A DNA stretch of 64,000 bases, taken from Actinokineospora baliensis (GTDB lineage Bacteria > Actinomycetota > Actinomycetes > Mycobacteriales > Pseudonocardiaceae). Shown one piece after another: positions 27,901 to 35,962 of this stretch. Position numbers and translations under genes: made by a program. The first letter of the stretch is position 1, and each line of letters begins with the position of its first letter. The notes beneath the pieces are model-generated. The model had not been told where the DNA came from. It did not search any database and was given only the letters and a program-made list of their open reading frames with translations. The stretch covers positions 5,692,001 through 5,756,000 of the forward strand of contig NZ_JAFBCK010000001.1 in assembly GCF_016907695.1 (NCBI RefSeq). Direction: 5' to 3'.

Positions 27901-29566
27901 GTTGGCGCCGGGCGATCGAGTGTTTGGTTTGGTGCCAGGGGCGTTCGGGCCGCGCGTGGTGACCGACCATCGGTTCTTGGCGCCTATCCCCCCGGGCTGG
28001 TCGTTCGCTGTGGCGGCATCAGTGCCGGTCGCGTACCTGACCGCCTGGCACGGGCTGTTCGACCTGGGCGGGCTGCGCGCTGGTGAAACGGTGGTGGTGC
28101 ACGCGGCGGCAGGTGGGGTCGGCCAAGCCGCGGTGCAACTCGCCCGTCGTGCTGGCGCTCGGGTGTTCGCTACAGCTTCCCCGGAGAAGCAGGCACTGGT
28201 GCGGTCCTTGGGCGTGGAGGCGGTCGCCTCTTCGCGCGATAGAGGGTTCGCCGAACTGTTCCGCGGCGCCGACCTAGTGCTCAACTGCCTCACTGGACCG
28301 TTGCTGGATGCCTCCATAGAGCTGCTCTCCCCCGGCGGCAGGCTCATCGACTTGGGCAAACTCGACATGCGCGACCCGCATCAGGTCGCACACTCGCATG
28401 GCGTCACCTATAGGGCGTTCGACCTGGTGGAATCAGCGGGACCGGACCGGATCGCCGAGTTGCTCGCGGAGGCAAGCCAGTTTGAGCCGCCCACTCCGCG
28501 AGTGTGGGACATACGCCGCATCGCGGAGCCGTTGCGGGAGATGCGCGCGGGTACGCACACCGGAAAGCTGGTGCTCACTGTCCCCGCCGACCGGCGTGGG
28601 ACCGTGCTGATCACGGGTGGAACAGGCGCGTTGGGCGGACTCCTCGCCCGGCACCTGGTTCGTGCGCACGGAGTCCGCGAGCTGGTGTTGCTCAGCCGCC
28701 AGGGCCGTGATGACGGCCCGCTGGTGGATGATCTGCGCGCTCTTGGCGCCGAAGTCGTCGTGCGTGCCTGCGACGTCGCCGACCACGACGCGCTGCGTGA
28801 GGTGATCGCCGAGATCGGCTCCCGGCTGACCGGCGTCGTGCATGCGGCAGGTGAACGCAGCGACGGCACAGTGAAGACGCTGACCGCGGAACAGGTGGAG
28901 CGAGTGCTGCGGCCGAAGGTGGTCGGGGCGTGGAACCTGCACGAGTTGACCGCCGCGCTCGACCTCGATCTGTTCGTGCTGTTCTCCTCCGCGGCCGGGG
29001 TACTCGGTGCAGCAGGCCAAGGCAACTACGCGGCGGCCAACGCCTCCCTCGACGCGCTTGCTCGTCATCGCCAAGCCCTAGGGCTTCCGGCGACCTCGTT
29101 GGCGTGGGGTGTGTGGGCACATAGAGGTGCGATGACCGCCGACCTCGACTCGGCGGACCTGGCCAGAATCGCCCGCTCCGGGGTCGCACCACTGTCCACC
29201 GCCGATGCTCTAGCGCTCTTCGATCAAGCGTTAGGCGACCCCGCACCCGTACTAGTACCGCTGCGAAGGGCTGTAGTGCCAGCAGCTGAACCGGTCGTGG
29301 AAGGTGTGCTGGCGTTGGTCCGTCGGGAAGTGGCCACGGTTCTTGGGCACCGCGACGCCGACGCCGTCGACCTTGCCCGCCCGTTCCGGGATCTGGGGTT
29401 CGATTCGCTGTCGGCTGTGGAGCTTCGCAACCGCCTGAGTGCCGCGACCGGTCGCGCGCTGCCGCCGACGCTGGTGTTCGACCATCCCAGCCCCGCTGCG
29501 CTGGCCCACTTCCTCGACGCAGAACCAGCGGATGTCACCAGCGGATGGGACTACCCCGTCCCGTGA
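24998..29566 (+). CDS. Type I polyketide synthase, KS-DH-ER-KR-ACP, no AT domain
   Basis: About 1522 aa. The KS has DTACSSSL (Cys198), EAHGTGT and KSNIGHS and ends near 450. It is followed within 25 residues by the DH, not an AT. The DH keeps HQVAGTPILP (HxxxGxxxxP) and LLDAALH. The ER has the NADPH loop HAAAGGVGQAAVQLA. The KR is intact, with GGTGALGG, SS and YAAAN. The ACP has LGFDSLSAVELRN. It would install a fully reduced two-carbon unit but needs an acyltransferase in trans; the divergent KS-AT-ACP protein is the natural donor. GTG 25049 is an alternative start that clears the operator. It is coupled to the ABC ATPase gene by GTGA. Confidence 0.88.
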   Translation: MLTTGWPFAADAAYGRSVDTETPPVDLIAVIGIGCRYPGGVTSATGLWSLVAEGGDGIGPFPRDRGWDLAGLHDPRPRRVGRTYTRDAGFLYDLPLFDADRFGISPREALAMDPQQRLSLEVSWSALRHAGIDPRSLHGSETGVFVGVAYQDYGMPLHLSPESVRGKRITGSVSSVLSGRVAYTLGLNGPAITVDTACSSSLVALHLACQSLRAGESDLALAGGVSAMCTPGAIVDFAQLRGLAPDGRCKAFDSRADGTVWAEGAGVLVLRRLTDARRDGDRVLAVVRGSAVNSDGATEGLRTPSGPAQERVIGRALAQARLTPDEVDLVEAHGTGTPVGDQVEGRAVVAAYGRARTGPLWLGSVKSNIGHSGAAAGVTGMIKVIAAMAHGVLPRSLHVADVCDDVDWRAGQVEVLRDNLPWPDRGRPRRAGVSAFGISGTNAHVVLEQGDAAWPAEPPEEDSVRSRYWLPDHTPLGHPLLGIATEGQNGEVTFTASLRAHPWLAEHQVAGTPILPAAALVECALHVGRHTGCPVVAELVLHAPIPADSDIRLTAGAAVDGSRTLKVEAGGPDWAVHATGVLSAEEPDEAAWATHWPPRGRPVDLDRLYGSLEDRGYHYGPAWRVLRRAWHGADGFLYAETTMAEDTNFVVHPALLDAALHVLGDVDAVDGLPHSFTQVRCPRPGARKLRVRIAVRSGIEVVAADSEGRTALVIGSLGLRGPQAALSPDAGLFRLDWTPSSPLASPGRVAAIGDSPWVGDPRVLFPDLATLARAGVPVPDLVLVERGGSTTSEAVAWALQTIRAWLADPRWQRSTLVVVTRSAEMDLPGAAVWGLLRSARAEHPGRFALVDRDGPLDVAAVAAAAVGESASRGDAVEVAELRPHVPRGFALPRGPWRLVPGVLGSVDDVAPWPVDDPEPGAGQVEIEIRAAGVNFRDVLLALGSYPEPGLMGAEAAGVVRRIGPGVTGLAPGDRVFGLVPGAFGPRVVTDHRFLAPIPPGWSFAVAASVPVAYLTAWHGLFDLGGLRAGETVVVHAAAGGVGQAAVQLARRAGARVFATASPEKQALVRSLGVEAVASSRDRGFAELFRGADLVLNCLTGPLLDASIELLSPGGRLIDLGKLDMRDPHQVAHSHGVTYRAFDLVESAGPDRIAELLAEASQFEPPTPRVWDIRRIAEPLREMRAGTHTGKLVLTVPADRRGTVLITGGTGALGGLLARHLVRAHGVRELVLLSRQGRDDGPLVDDLRALGAEVVVRACDVADHDALREVIAEIGSRLTGVVHAAGERSDGTVKTLTAEQVERVLRPKVVGAWNLHELTAALDLDLFVLFSSAAGVLGAAGQGNYAAANASLDALARHRQALGLPATSLAWGVWAHRGAMTADLDSADLARIARSGVAPLSTADALALFDQALGDPAPVLVPLRRAVVPAAEPVVEGVLALVRREVATVLGHRDADAVDLARPFRDLGFDSLSAVELRNRLSAATGRALPPTLVFDHPSPAALAHFLDAEPADVTSGWDYPVP

Positions 29567-30564
29567 CCCACCAGGACCAGAGAGGCGCCTACACCGAGCG
29601 ACCGCCTACGGCACCGTCGCGCGTGGAGGTCGTCGACCTCGGCAAGACCTACGACGAGGTCACCGCGCTCAACGGCGTGAACCTACGCGTCGACGCGGGG
29701 ACCATAGTGTCGGTGCTCGGCCACAACGGCGCCGGAAAGACCACGCTGGTCGACATCCTCGCGACCCGCGTCAAACCAACCACCGGGACCGCGCGGGTGT
29801 GCGGGTTCGACGTGCGCGAGTCTGGTCACGAGGTCCGCAGGCGGATCGCCCTCACCGGCCAAACCGCCGCCGTCGACCAAACACTCACCGGGCGGGGAAA
29901 CCTCGTCCTCGTCGCCCGCCTACTGGGTGCCCCAGCGCGCGCTGCCCGCGCCCGCGCCGACGACCTCATCGAACTCTTCGACCTGACCGAAGCAGCGGAC
30001 CGGCTGGCCATGACCTACTCCGGCGGCATGCGTCGCCGCCTCGACCTCGCCGCCTGCCTGGTCGGCGCCCCACAGGTCCTCTTCCTCGACGAACCCACCA
30101 CCGGCCTGGACCCCGTGAGCCGAACCGGCCTCTGGGCCACCGTCCGCCACCTGGCCCACGGAGGAACCACCGTCGTGCTGACCACCCAGTACCTCGAGGA
30201 AGCCGATCAGCTCTCCGACCGCATCGTCGTCCTCGCGGGCGGCTCAGTAGTCGCCCAAGGCACCCCGGCGGAGCTGAAGGCCCAGGTCGGCGCGCGAACC
30301 GCGACCGTGACCTTTCCCGACCCCGTAGCGGCCCGGTTGGCAGCGACCGAACTCCGCCGCATGGGTCTTACCCCCACCCAACTGGCCAACACGGTTACCA
30401 CCCCTATGCCGAGAGCGGCCGTCGTAGTGCCTCTCATCCGCGCCTTAGACCGCCGAGGCCTGACCATCCTCGACCTCAAGGTCACCGAACCCACCCTCGA
30501 CGAGGTCTACCTAGCCCTCCACAACACCGGTTGGGCCGCATGGGGTTCGGGGGCCAACACATGA
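29563..30564 (+). CDS. ABC exporter ATPase, DrrA family
   Basis: A 333-aa ATPase with Walker A VLGHNGAGKTTL, Q-loop near GQTAAVDQ, signature YSGGMRRRLDLA, Walker B VLFLDEPTTGLDP and a switch region LTTQYLEEAD. The C-terminal 90 residues are the DrrA extension. The GTG at 29563 overlaps the PKS stop (GTGA); an in-frame ATG at 29545 is the alternative. The gene overlaps the permease start (ATGA). DrrA-type ATPases drive export of antibiotics and lipids, so this pair is the likely exporter and self-resistance system for the polyketide product. Confidence 0.92.
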   Translation: MTHQDQRGAYTERPPTAPSRVEVVDLGKTYDEVTALNGVNLRVDAGTIVSVLGHNGAGKTTLVDILATRVKPTTGTARVCGFDVRESGHEVRRRIALTGQTAAVDQTLTGRGNLVLVARLLGAPARAARARADDLIELFDLTEAADRLAMTYSGGMRRRLDLAACLVGAPQVLFLDEPTTGLDPVSRTGLWATVRHLAHGGTTVVLTTQYLEEADQLSDRIVVLAGGSVVAQGTPAELKAQVGARTATVTFPDPVAARLAATELRRMGLTPTQLANTVTTPMPRAAVVVPLIRALDRRGLTILDLKVTEPTLDEVYLALHNTGWAAWGSGANT

Positions 30565-31376
30565 GCCGCCACCGGCGTGCCGCCGACCGTGCCCAATGGT
30601 CCGGCAGCACGGTGCCCATGCAGGTATGGGTGCTGACCACAAGGTCACTAAGAGCCGCGTTCGGCAACTACCGGCTCGTCTTCTTCGGACTACTACAACC
30701 CGTCGTCCTCCTCTTGCTGTTCAGCCAGGTCTTCGCGGGTGTAACCGCGCTACCAGGCATGGGAAGCTACGCCGGGTACGTCAACTACCTCATGCCCGCC
30801 ACCCTGGTGAACATCGCCATGATCACCGCGATGGGCGCGGGCGCGGGACTGGTCGCCGAGACCTACACCGGGGTCATCGGACGGCTGCGCACCCTGCCGA
30901 TCAGCCCGGTGTCGGTACTGGTCGCGCGCACGGTGGCCGACACCGCCCGGCTGGCGGTGCAACTCGCCACCATCGTCGTGGCCGCGGTCCTGTTCCTCGG
31001 GTTCGACCCCGACGGAGGGGTGCTCGGGCTGGCCGCGGCGGTGCTGCTGACACTGGTGGTGGGCTGGGGCTTGAGCTGGGTGTTCGTGGCCATCGCCACC
31101 TGGCAGCGCAACATCGAGGTGATGCAGGCGGTGTCCTTCATCGCCATGTACCCGCTGATGTTCTCCAGCAGCGCCTACATGCCGCTGGAGAACATGCCGC
31201 CGTGGGTGCGCGCGGTGGCCACCGCCAACCCGCTCACCTACGCGATCGACGCCACCCGCGCCCTCGCACTGGGCAGGTCACCGGGCTGGGCGCTGCCATG
31301 GGCGGTGCTGCTGGCCGCGGTCGCCGCGCTCGGTGGGGCCGCCGTCGCCGCCCGGAACTTCCGCCGCTCGGCTTGA
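30561..31376 (+). CDS. ABC-2 type permease, DrrB family
   Basis: A 271-aa protein with six hydrophobic segments and the ABC-2 signature region ending in NPLTYAIDATRALALG near the C-terminus. It also has the characteristic GVIGRLRTLPISPVSVLVAR cytoplasmic coupling segment. The ATG at 30561 overlaps the stop of the ATPase gene. It pairs with that ATPase to form the transporter. It is followed 12 bp later by the SARP regulator, so exporter and activator are probably on one transcript with the AT-less PKS. Confidence 0.92.
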   Translation: MSRHRRAADRAQWSGSTVPMQVWVLTTRSLRAAFGNYRLVFFGLLQPVVLLLLFSQVFAGVTALPGMGSYAGYVNYLMPATLVNIAMITAMGAGAGLVAETYTGVIGRLRTLPISPVSVLVARTVADTARLAVQLATIVVAAVLFLGFDPDGGVLGLAAAVLLTLVVGWGLSWVFVAIATWQRNIEVMQAVSFIAMYPLMFSSSAYMPLENMPPWVRAVATANPLTYAIDATRALALGRSPGWALPWAVLLAAVAALGGAAVAARNFRRSA

Positions 31377-31388
31377 ACGAGGAACACC

Positions 31389-33185
31389 ATGACCATCCGG
31401 ATAGAGATCGTCGGCGCACTACGCGCCAGCCTGCACGGCACCCCGGTGACCCCGTCGCAGCCCAAGCTGCGCGGACTGCTGGCACTGATGGCGGCCAACC
31501 CGGGCACCGTGGTGCGCCACGAAACGATCACCGACGAACTGTGGTCGGAACCGCTGTCGACCAAGCGCGCGCGGATCGTGCAGACCTACGTGTCCCAACT
31601 GCGCAAACTGCTCGGTGCCGCGGAGGTGTGCGCACACACGCCGAAGGTCGGCTACCGGCTCGACCTGGGCGCCGCCGACTACCTCGACGCCGAGCACCTA
31701 CAGCGTCTGCGCGATACCGCGGAGGCGCACCTGCGGGTCGGCGAACAGGCCGCGGCCGCTGACGTACTCGGGTTGGCGGTGGACCTGTGCCGGGGCGAAG
31801 TGCTCTCTGACGTATCGCTAGGACCAGTGCTGCGGCTGGCGAAGGCCAGGCTTGACCTGGTGCGCGTAGGGGTACTGGAGCGGTACCTACGGGTGCAACT
31901 CGACCTAGGGCGGCCGGACGCGGTCCTCGCACAGGTGGACCGCGTAGTGCGAGAGGATCCCCGGCACGAGCAGCTCTATGCATCGCTACTGCTGGGGTTC
32001 GCGGTCGCTGGGCAACGCGCGCGGGCAACAGACCTGTTCCACGACGTGCGAGCGCGGTTGGCCAGGGAGTCCGGGCTTGAACCGGGGTTGGCACTGCGGT
32101 CTGCCTTCGAGCGAGCGTTGCAGGATGAGCCGCCACGGGCGGTAGCCGAAGTACGACAGCTGCGCGGCCCTCGCCACGACCGCCCCGAGCAGGTACTGCC
32201 GGTCGGCGATGTCGTAGGGCACGGCACGCAACTGGAGTTCGCGAGAGTGGAACTGACTGGGGCATCTCGCTCGGCACCTGTGGTGGCCGTCGTGGGGGCG
32301 CCGGGTGTAGGCACAACGACGTTTTGCGCGCGAGTGGCCGAAGAGACTCGCGCAGCGTTTCCCGACGGCCGATTGCTGGGCGACCTAGGGGCACACAACT
32401 CGGCTGAGGTACTCGCTGGTTTCCTACGCGCACTGCGGCCGGGAGGGACGGTTCCTGACGGCTTGGCAGCGAGGTCACGGTTGTTCCACCGCTACACCCG
32501 GGATGCTCGGCTTCTCGTCGTACTGGACAACGTGAGCGAGATGGACCTGCCCGCGCTTACACCCGCTTCGCCTGGAAGCGCTGTGTTGCTGGGGTGTGCT
32601 TCGCGGGACCTTACGCCGGTGGCGGTCGAACTGCCTCGGTTGCCTATAGAGGACTTGGTGACCGTGTTCGCCTCCCGGGTGGGTCGTCCAAGAGTCGATC
32701 GTGAGCCTGCGGCGACAGAAGCTTTGGTTGCGCGATGCGGCGGACTTCCGCTGGTCGCGGCGATCCTGGGTGAAGTGGTCCGGTTCCGCCCCCACTGGTC
32801 GCTGGCGCGGTTGGCGCAGCGGATGGGCGCTGATCTTCCTGTCACAGCAGGGCAGTTGGACCTGACCGCGAGCGTGTTCCGCGCGGTCGAGGGGATGAAC
32901 CGGTCGCAGTGGGCGACCTTGGCGCGTTTGGCGCACAGGGAAGACCGGCCCGACGCGATCTCGGCAGAGTGGGTCAGCCGAGTTCTGTCACTGCCGCTGG
33001 CGGACGCGGTGGCCTTGCTCGAGCAGCTAACGCGGGTTCGCCTAGCCGACCACGCGCCGCGTTCCCGGCCGGACTCACCGCTCCGATACCGGGTGGAACC
33101 GCTGTACCTGCGGGCCGTTCGGACCTTGGCGGCCCGTTCCGCCTGCGGGGACACCCAGGAGCCCCGGCGGGCGGCGTCGACCTGA
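31389..33185 (+). CDS. SARP/AfsR-type activator with a damaged P-loop
   Basis: A 598-aa regulator. Residues 1-95 are an OmpR-like winged helix (RIVQTYVSQLRKLLG, then TPKVGYRLDL). A bacterial transcriptional activation domain follows (100-245, GLEPGLALRSAFERAL near its end). An NB-ARC-like part follows. Its Walker A reads VVGAPGVGTTTF, with Thr where the invariant Lys should be, and Walker B reads RLLVVLDNV. Loss of that Lys suggests weak or no ATP hydrolysis. Start ATG has AGGAACACC upstream. It lies 12 bp after the permease gene. SARP proteins switch on their own biosynthetic clusters, and this one is the best candidate activator here. Confidence 0.9.
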   Translation: MTIRIEIVGALRASLHGTPVTPSQPKLRGLLALMAANPGTVVRHETITDELWSEPLSTKRARIVQTYVSQLRKLLGAAEVCAHTPKVGYRLDLGAADYLDAEHLQRLRDTAEAHLRVGEQAAAADVLGLAVDLCRGEVLSDVSLGPVLRLAKARLDLVRVGVLERYLRVQLDLGRPDAVLAQVDRVVREDPRHEQLYASLLLGFAVAGQRARATDLFHDVRARLARESGLEPGLALRSAFERALQDEPPRAVAEVRQLRGPRHDRPEQVLPVGDVVGHGTQLEFARVELTGASRSAPVVAVVGAPGVGTTTFCARVAEETRAAFPDGRLLGDLGAHNSAEVLAGFLRALRPGGTVPDGLAARSRLFHRYTRDARLLVVLDNVSEMDLPALTPASPGSAVLLGCASRDLTPVAVELPRLPIEDLVTVFASRVGRPRVDREPAATEALVARCGGLPLVAAILGEVVRFRPHWSLARLAQRMGADLPVTAGQLDLTASVFRAVEGMNRSQWATLARLAHREDRPDAISAEWVSRVLSLPLADAVALLEQLTRVRLADHAPRSRPDSPLRYRVEPLYLRAVRTLAARSACGDTQEPRRAAST

Positions 33186-33312
33186 TTCCGTTCGCCTAGC
33201 GGGAATCCGCTCATCCGTCAAACGGCCATCCCCACGCCATCGTGTAGATGACGCCGCCGCCGCGCGCCCTTACTTTGGACAGTGACAGCTTGACCTTGAA
33301 CCGGAGGAACCG

Positions 33313-34488
33313 TTATGCACCAGCATTTTCCCGCACCGATGTCAACTCTTCCAGGTGGGCGACCACAGCATCGGCGCCGCCCGCGCGCTCGAACGAACCC
33401 CGCACCCGACGCGCCGCGTCGGCGAAGACAGGTTCGGTGACGACCGTGCGCACGGCAGCGGCGATGTCCGCCGCTCTGGCGTGGTCGAACCGCAACCGCA
33501 CTCCCGCGCCCGCCGTGACGACCTGGTCGGCCAGCACCGGTTGATCATCGCGGATCGGGGCGACCACCAGCGGCACGCCATGGGCCAGCGCCTCGCACAC
33601 GGTGTTGTGCCCGCCGTGGCAGATCACCGCGGCCGCGTGCGGGAGGAGGTCCAGCACCGGAGCCGAGGCGACCACGATGAGGTCGCGGGAGGGCGACACG
33701 CACCCGCCGGGGTCGACCACGACGCCCTGCAGGTCCTGCGGTCCGTTCTCGGACGGGCAGGCGAGGCTGGACAGGGCCAGCGCGCACTCGGCGAGGAAAC
33801 GGCCACCCGCTTCGGAGTTCGTGGTGCCCAAGGTCACGAGCACGATCCGGGCGTTCGGGCGCAGCCGCGCCCAGGGGAACTCCACCGGTCGGCGCGCGGC
33901 CAGCGCCGGACCCACGTACCGCGGATCGGCCACCGCGACAGCGGGCTCGCCCGCCAGTTCGACGGTGCTGAACACAACAACCGAATACGGCGAGAACCGC
34001 AGGTCGTCATCGCCTTCGACGCCATGGCGCACCCGCAACCCGCGCTGCTGCTCCCGCACCCACTCCGCGACGCGCGGCAACCCGGCCAGCGGATCAGCCA
34101 ACTCGGCCGACGTGCTGGCCGAGGTGATCCACGGCAGCCCAACCTCCTGCGCCACAAGCGCACCCGCGAACGCCTGCTGATCAACCACGAGAAGATCGGG
34201 ATCGAAGTCCGCCACCGCCGCCCGCACCCCCGGCACCATCGCGTCCGCGAGCGGCACCAGGAACTCGGCCCACAGGAACCGCAACGCCGCATAGGCCCGC
34301 AACCCGGCGGGCCGCCGCTCGACGTAGTACCCCGCCGGATAGACCCGCTCCCCCACCAGATCCCGCACAACCGGACAAGGCCCCACCCATGCGACCTCGT
34401 GCCCCCGCGCCCCCGCTGCCGCCGCCACACCAGCCAACGGCCCCACATGCCCCACCAACGGCGGCACCACGAACAACAACCGGCTCAT
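33313..34488 (-). CDS. UDP/NDP-sugar glycosyltransferase, GT1 (MGT) family
   Basis: A 391-aa GT-B enzyme. The N-terminal domain starts LLFVVPPLVGHVGPLAGVA. The C-terminal donor domain carries the macrolide-glycosyltransferase motif VICHGGHNTVCEALAHGVPLVV and ends in PIRDDQPVLADQVV. It also has the catalytic-type His in PPLVGH near residue 14. It would attach a sugar to a hydroxyl of the polyketide or lipid. No sugar-nucleotide biosynthesis genes are present in the window, so a common primary sugar is likely. It converges with the SARP gene and lies on the same strand as the PUFA-like genes, 354 bp downstream of the hydrolase gene. Confidence 0.9.
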   Translation of the reverse strand: MSRLLFVVPPLVGHVGPLAGVAAAAGARGHEVAWVGPCPVVRDLVGERVYPAGYYVERRPAGLRAYAALRFLWAEFLVPLADAMVPGVRAAVADFDPDLLVVDQQAFAGALVAQEVGLPWITSASTSAELADPLAGLPRVAEWVREQQRGLRVRHGVEGDDDLRFSPYSVVVFSTVELAGEPAVAVADPRYVGPALAARRPVEFPWARLRPNARIVLVTLGTTNSEAGGRFLAECALALSSLACPSENGPQDLQGVVVDPGGCVSPSRDLIVVASAPVLDLLPHAAAVICHGGHNTVCEALAHGVPLVVAPIRDDQPVLADQVVTAGAGVRLRFDHARAADIAAAVRTVVTEPVFADAARRVRGSFERAGGADAVVAHLEELTSVRENAGA

Positions 34489-34842
34489 CCGCCCACCCTC
34501 CCCAACCCTCTCCCCTCACCGTCCACAACCAACCACCTCCACATCTCGCTGACCCTTCACGCCCACCTGGCCCAAGGCAGGCGTCCCACCACCTGGTCAC
34601 CTCCCAGCGCACCGCGCAGGAGCCCGCCAACAACTGCTCCACGACCCGCGCCTCGACACAGTCGAAACCAGCTACTTGGTCGCCATTCCCCTCCACCCCC
34701 AAACGTCCCTACCTTCCACAACCGCGAGGAACCATGCTCTTCACATCTCTTCAGCCACGCTGGCCATCGTGCGGACGACGCCTTCCCTTCGCGGGGACTC
34801 TCCCCCGGGCGCTCCAGGTCGTAGGGCGTCGGACACCGCCGA
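34489..34842. other. 354-bp gap without a supported gene
   Basis: The gap lies between the hydrolase stop and the glycosyltransferase start, both on the minus strand. An open minus-strand frame (about 34490-34702) could encode a peptide with VEARVVEQLLAGSCAVRW. It has poor codon bias and no Shine-Dalgarno, and it runs on into the glycosyltransferase gene out of frame. I see no strong hairpin. It may be a decayed gene or an untranslated leader for the glycosyltransferase. Confidence 0.4.
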
Positions 34843-35649
34843 TCACCCGGTCGCCGCGCCGTGTTTGCGGATCCAGTCGACGAGTAGGCCGCGGACCGCC
34901 CGGTGGCGTTCGACCAGGACCGAGTGGCCTTGGTCGTCGAACACGTGCACCTCGGCGCGCGGCATCAGCGCGGTCACCGCGTCCAGGTCGTCGGACTGGT
35001 AGCCGTGGCGGCCCAGGATCGACAGGACCGGGCAGGTGATCGCGGCGACGTCGGTGGCTGTCATCATGGTGCCGGTGGCGACCTCGTCGGCCATGGTGGT
35101 CGAGGTGAAGCGGGTGGCGGCGAGGCGGGCGAGCCTGCGGTGGTGGGCGCCGAAGGTGGCCTCGATCCACTCGTAGTTCTCCTCGACCTCCAACATCTGG
35201 GTGGTGGCGGTCAGGATCCCCGCCATCTTCGTGGCCCAGACGTCGGTCGGGGGTTCGGATTCGATCGACACCACGCTGCGCACCCGGGTCGGGTGGGCCG
35301 CCGCGAAGCGGTAGGCGATGGTGCCGCCGAAGCTGTTGCCCACCAGGTGCACCGGGTGGGTCGCGGTGAGCGCCCGCAGCAGCTCGTCGAGGTCGGTGAC
35401 GAAGTCGGTCAGGGTGTAGCCGCTGACCGGGCGCTCGGAGCGGCCGTGGCCGCGCAGGTCGTAGCTGATCACGTCGATGCCCGCGGCGGCGACCGGCGGG
35501 GCCAGGGTCAGGTAGAAGCTGGCGAGGCTGTCGGTGCCCATCCCGTGGATGAACACCACCGTCTCGTTCGCCCGCCACGGGTCCGGCCCGCCCGCGCCGG
35601 GCAGCACCTGGTAGTTGGTGCGCAACCCGTTGACCTTCAGCTCCGGCAT
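34843..35649 (-). CDS. Alpha/beta hydrolase, probable releasing or editing thioesterase
   Basis: A 268-aa alpha/beta hydrolase. The oxyanion segment is VVFIHGMGTDS, the nucleophile elbow GNSFGG (Ser near 106), and the catalytic His lies in FDDQGHSVLV near 245. The acid is probably Asp in LDAVTAL or the preceding strand. No signal peptide. It begins one base before the ACP stop, so the ACP and hydrolase are translationally coupled at the end of the PUFA-like operon. Neither large PKS has a thioesterase domain, so chain release or transfer is its likely role. Confidence 0.82.
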   Translation of the reverse strand: MPELKVNGLRTNYQVLPGAGGPDPWRANETVVFIHGMGTDSLASFYLTLAPPVAAAGIDVISYDLRGHGRSERPVSGYTLTDFVTDLDELLRALTATHPVHLVGNSFGGTIAYRFAAAHPTRVRSVVSIESEPPTDVWATKMAGILTATTQMLEVEENYEWIEATFGAHHRRLARLAATRFTSTTMADEVATGTMMTATDVAAITCPVLSILGRHGYQSDDLDAVTALMPRAEVHVFDDQGHSVLVERHRAVRGLLVDWIRKHGAATG

Positions 35650-35650
35650 C

Positions 35651-35962
35651 TCATGCCTCCGCGAGGCGGTCGGTGACGTAGTCGGCGATCTGGCCGACGG
35701 TCAGGCCGATCACGTCGTCGAGGTCGAACTCGGCCAGGTGCTCGGCCAGGTTCACCCGGGGGCCGAACCGCTCGGCCAGCAGGGTGCCCAGGGTGACCAG
35801 GTCGACGCTCTCCAATCCCAAGTCCTCGTGAAAGGCGGTGTCCCCACGCACCTCAACACCCAGGATGTCCAGGTCGTCACCGACCAGGCCGCCGATGAGC
35901 TCGACGACGTCGTCGAACACGGCGACGGGGTCGACGACGGGCGGGGTGGTCGTGTCAGGCAT
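35651..35962 (-). CDS. Discrete acyl carrier protein
   Basis: A 103-aa acidic protein with the phosphopantetheine motif LGLESVDLVTLG (Ser near residue 56) in a four-helix pattern, and an N-terminal extension of about 20 residues. It overlaps the end of the DH-containing synthase by 8 bp and precedes the hydrolase gene. A free-standing ACP beside a synthase that already has one internal ACP suggests either a second carrier site for the iterative chain or an acceptor used to pass the chain to the modular PKS. Confidence 0.9.
   Translation of the reverse strand: MPDTTTPPVVDPVAVFDDVVELIGGLVGDDLDILGVEVRGDTAFHEDLGLESVDLVTLGTLLAERFGPRVNLAEHLAEFDLDDVIGLTVGQIADYVTDRLAEA

Noticed and set aside
34490..34702. 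Small minus-strand gene upstream of the glycosyltransferase
   Set aside because: The frame lacks a Shine-Dalgarno and good codon bias, and it runs into the glycosyltransferase gene in the wrong frame. Kept only as a remark on the gap.
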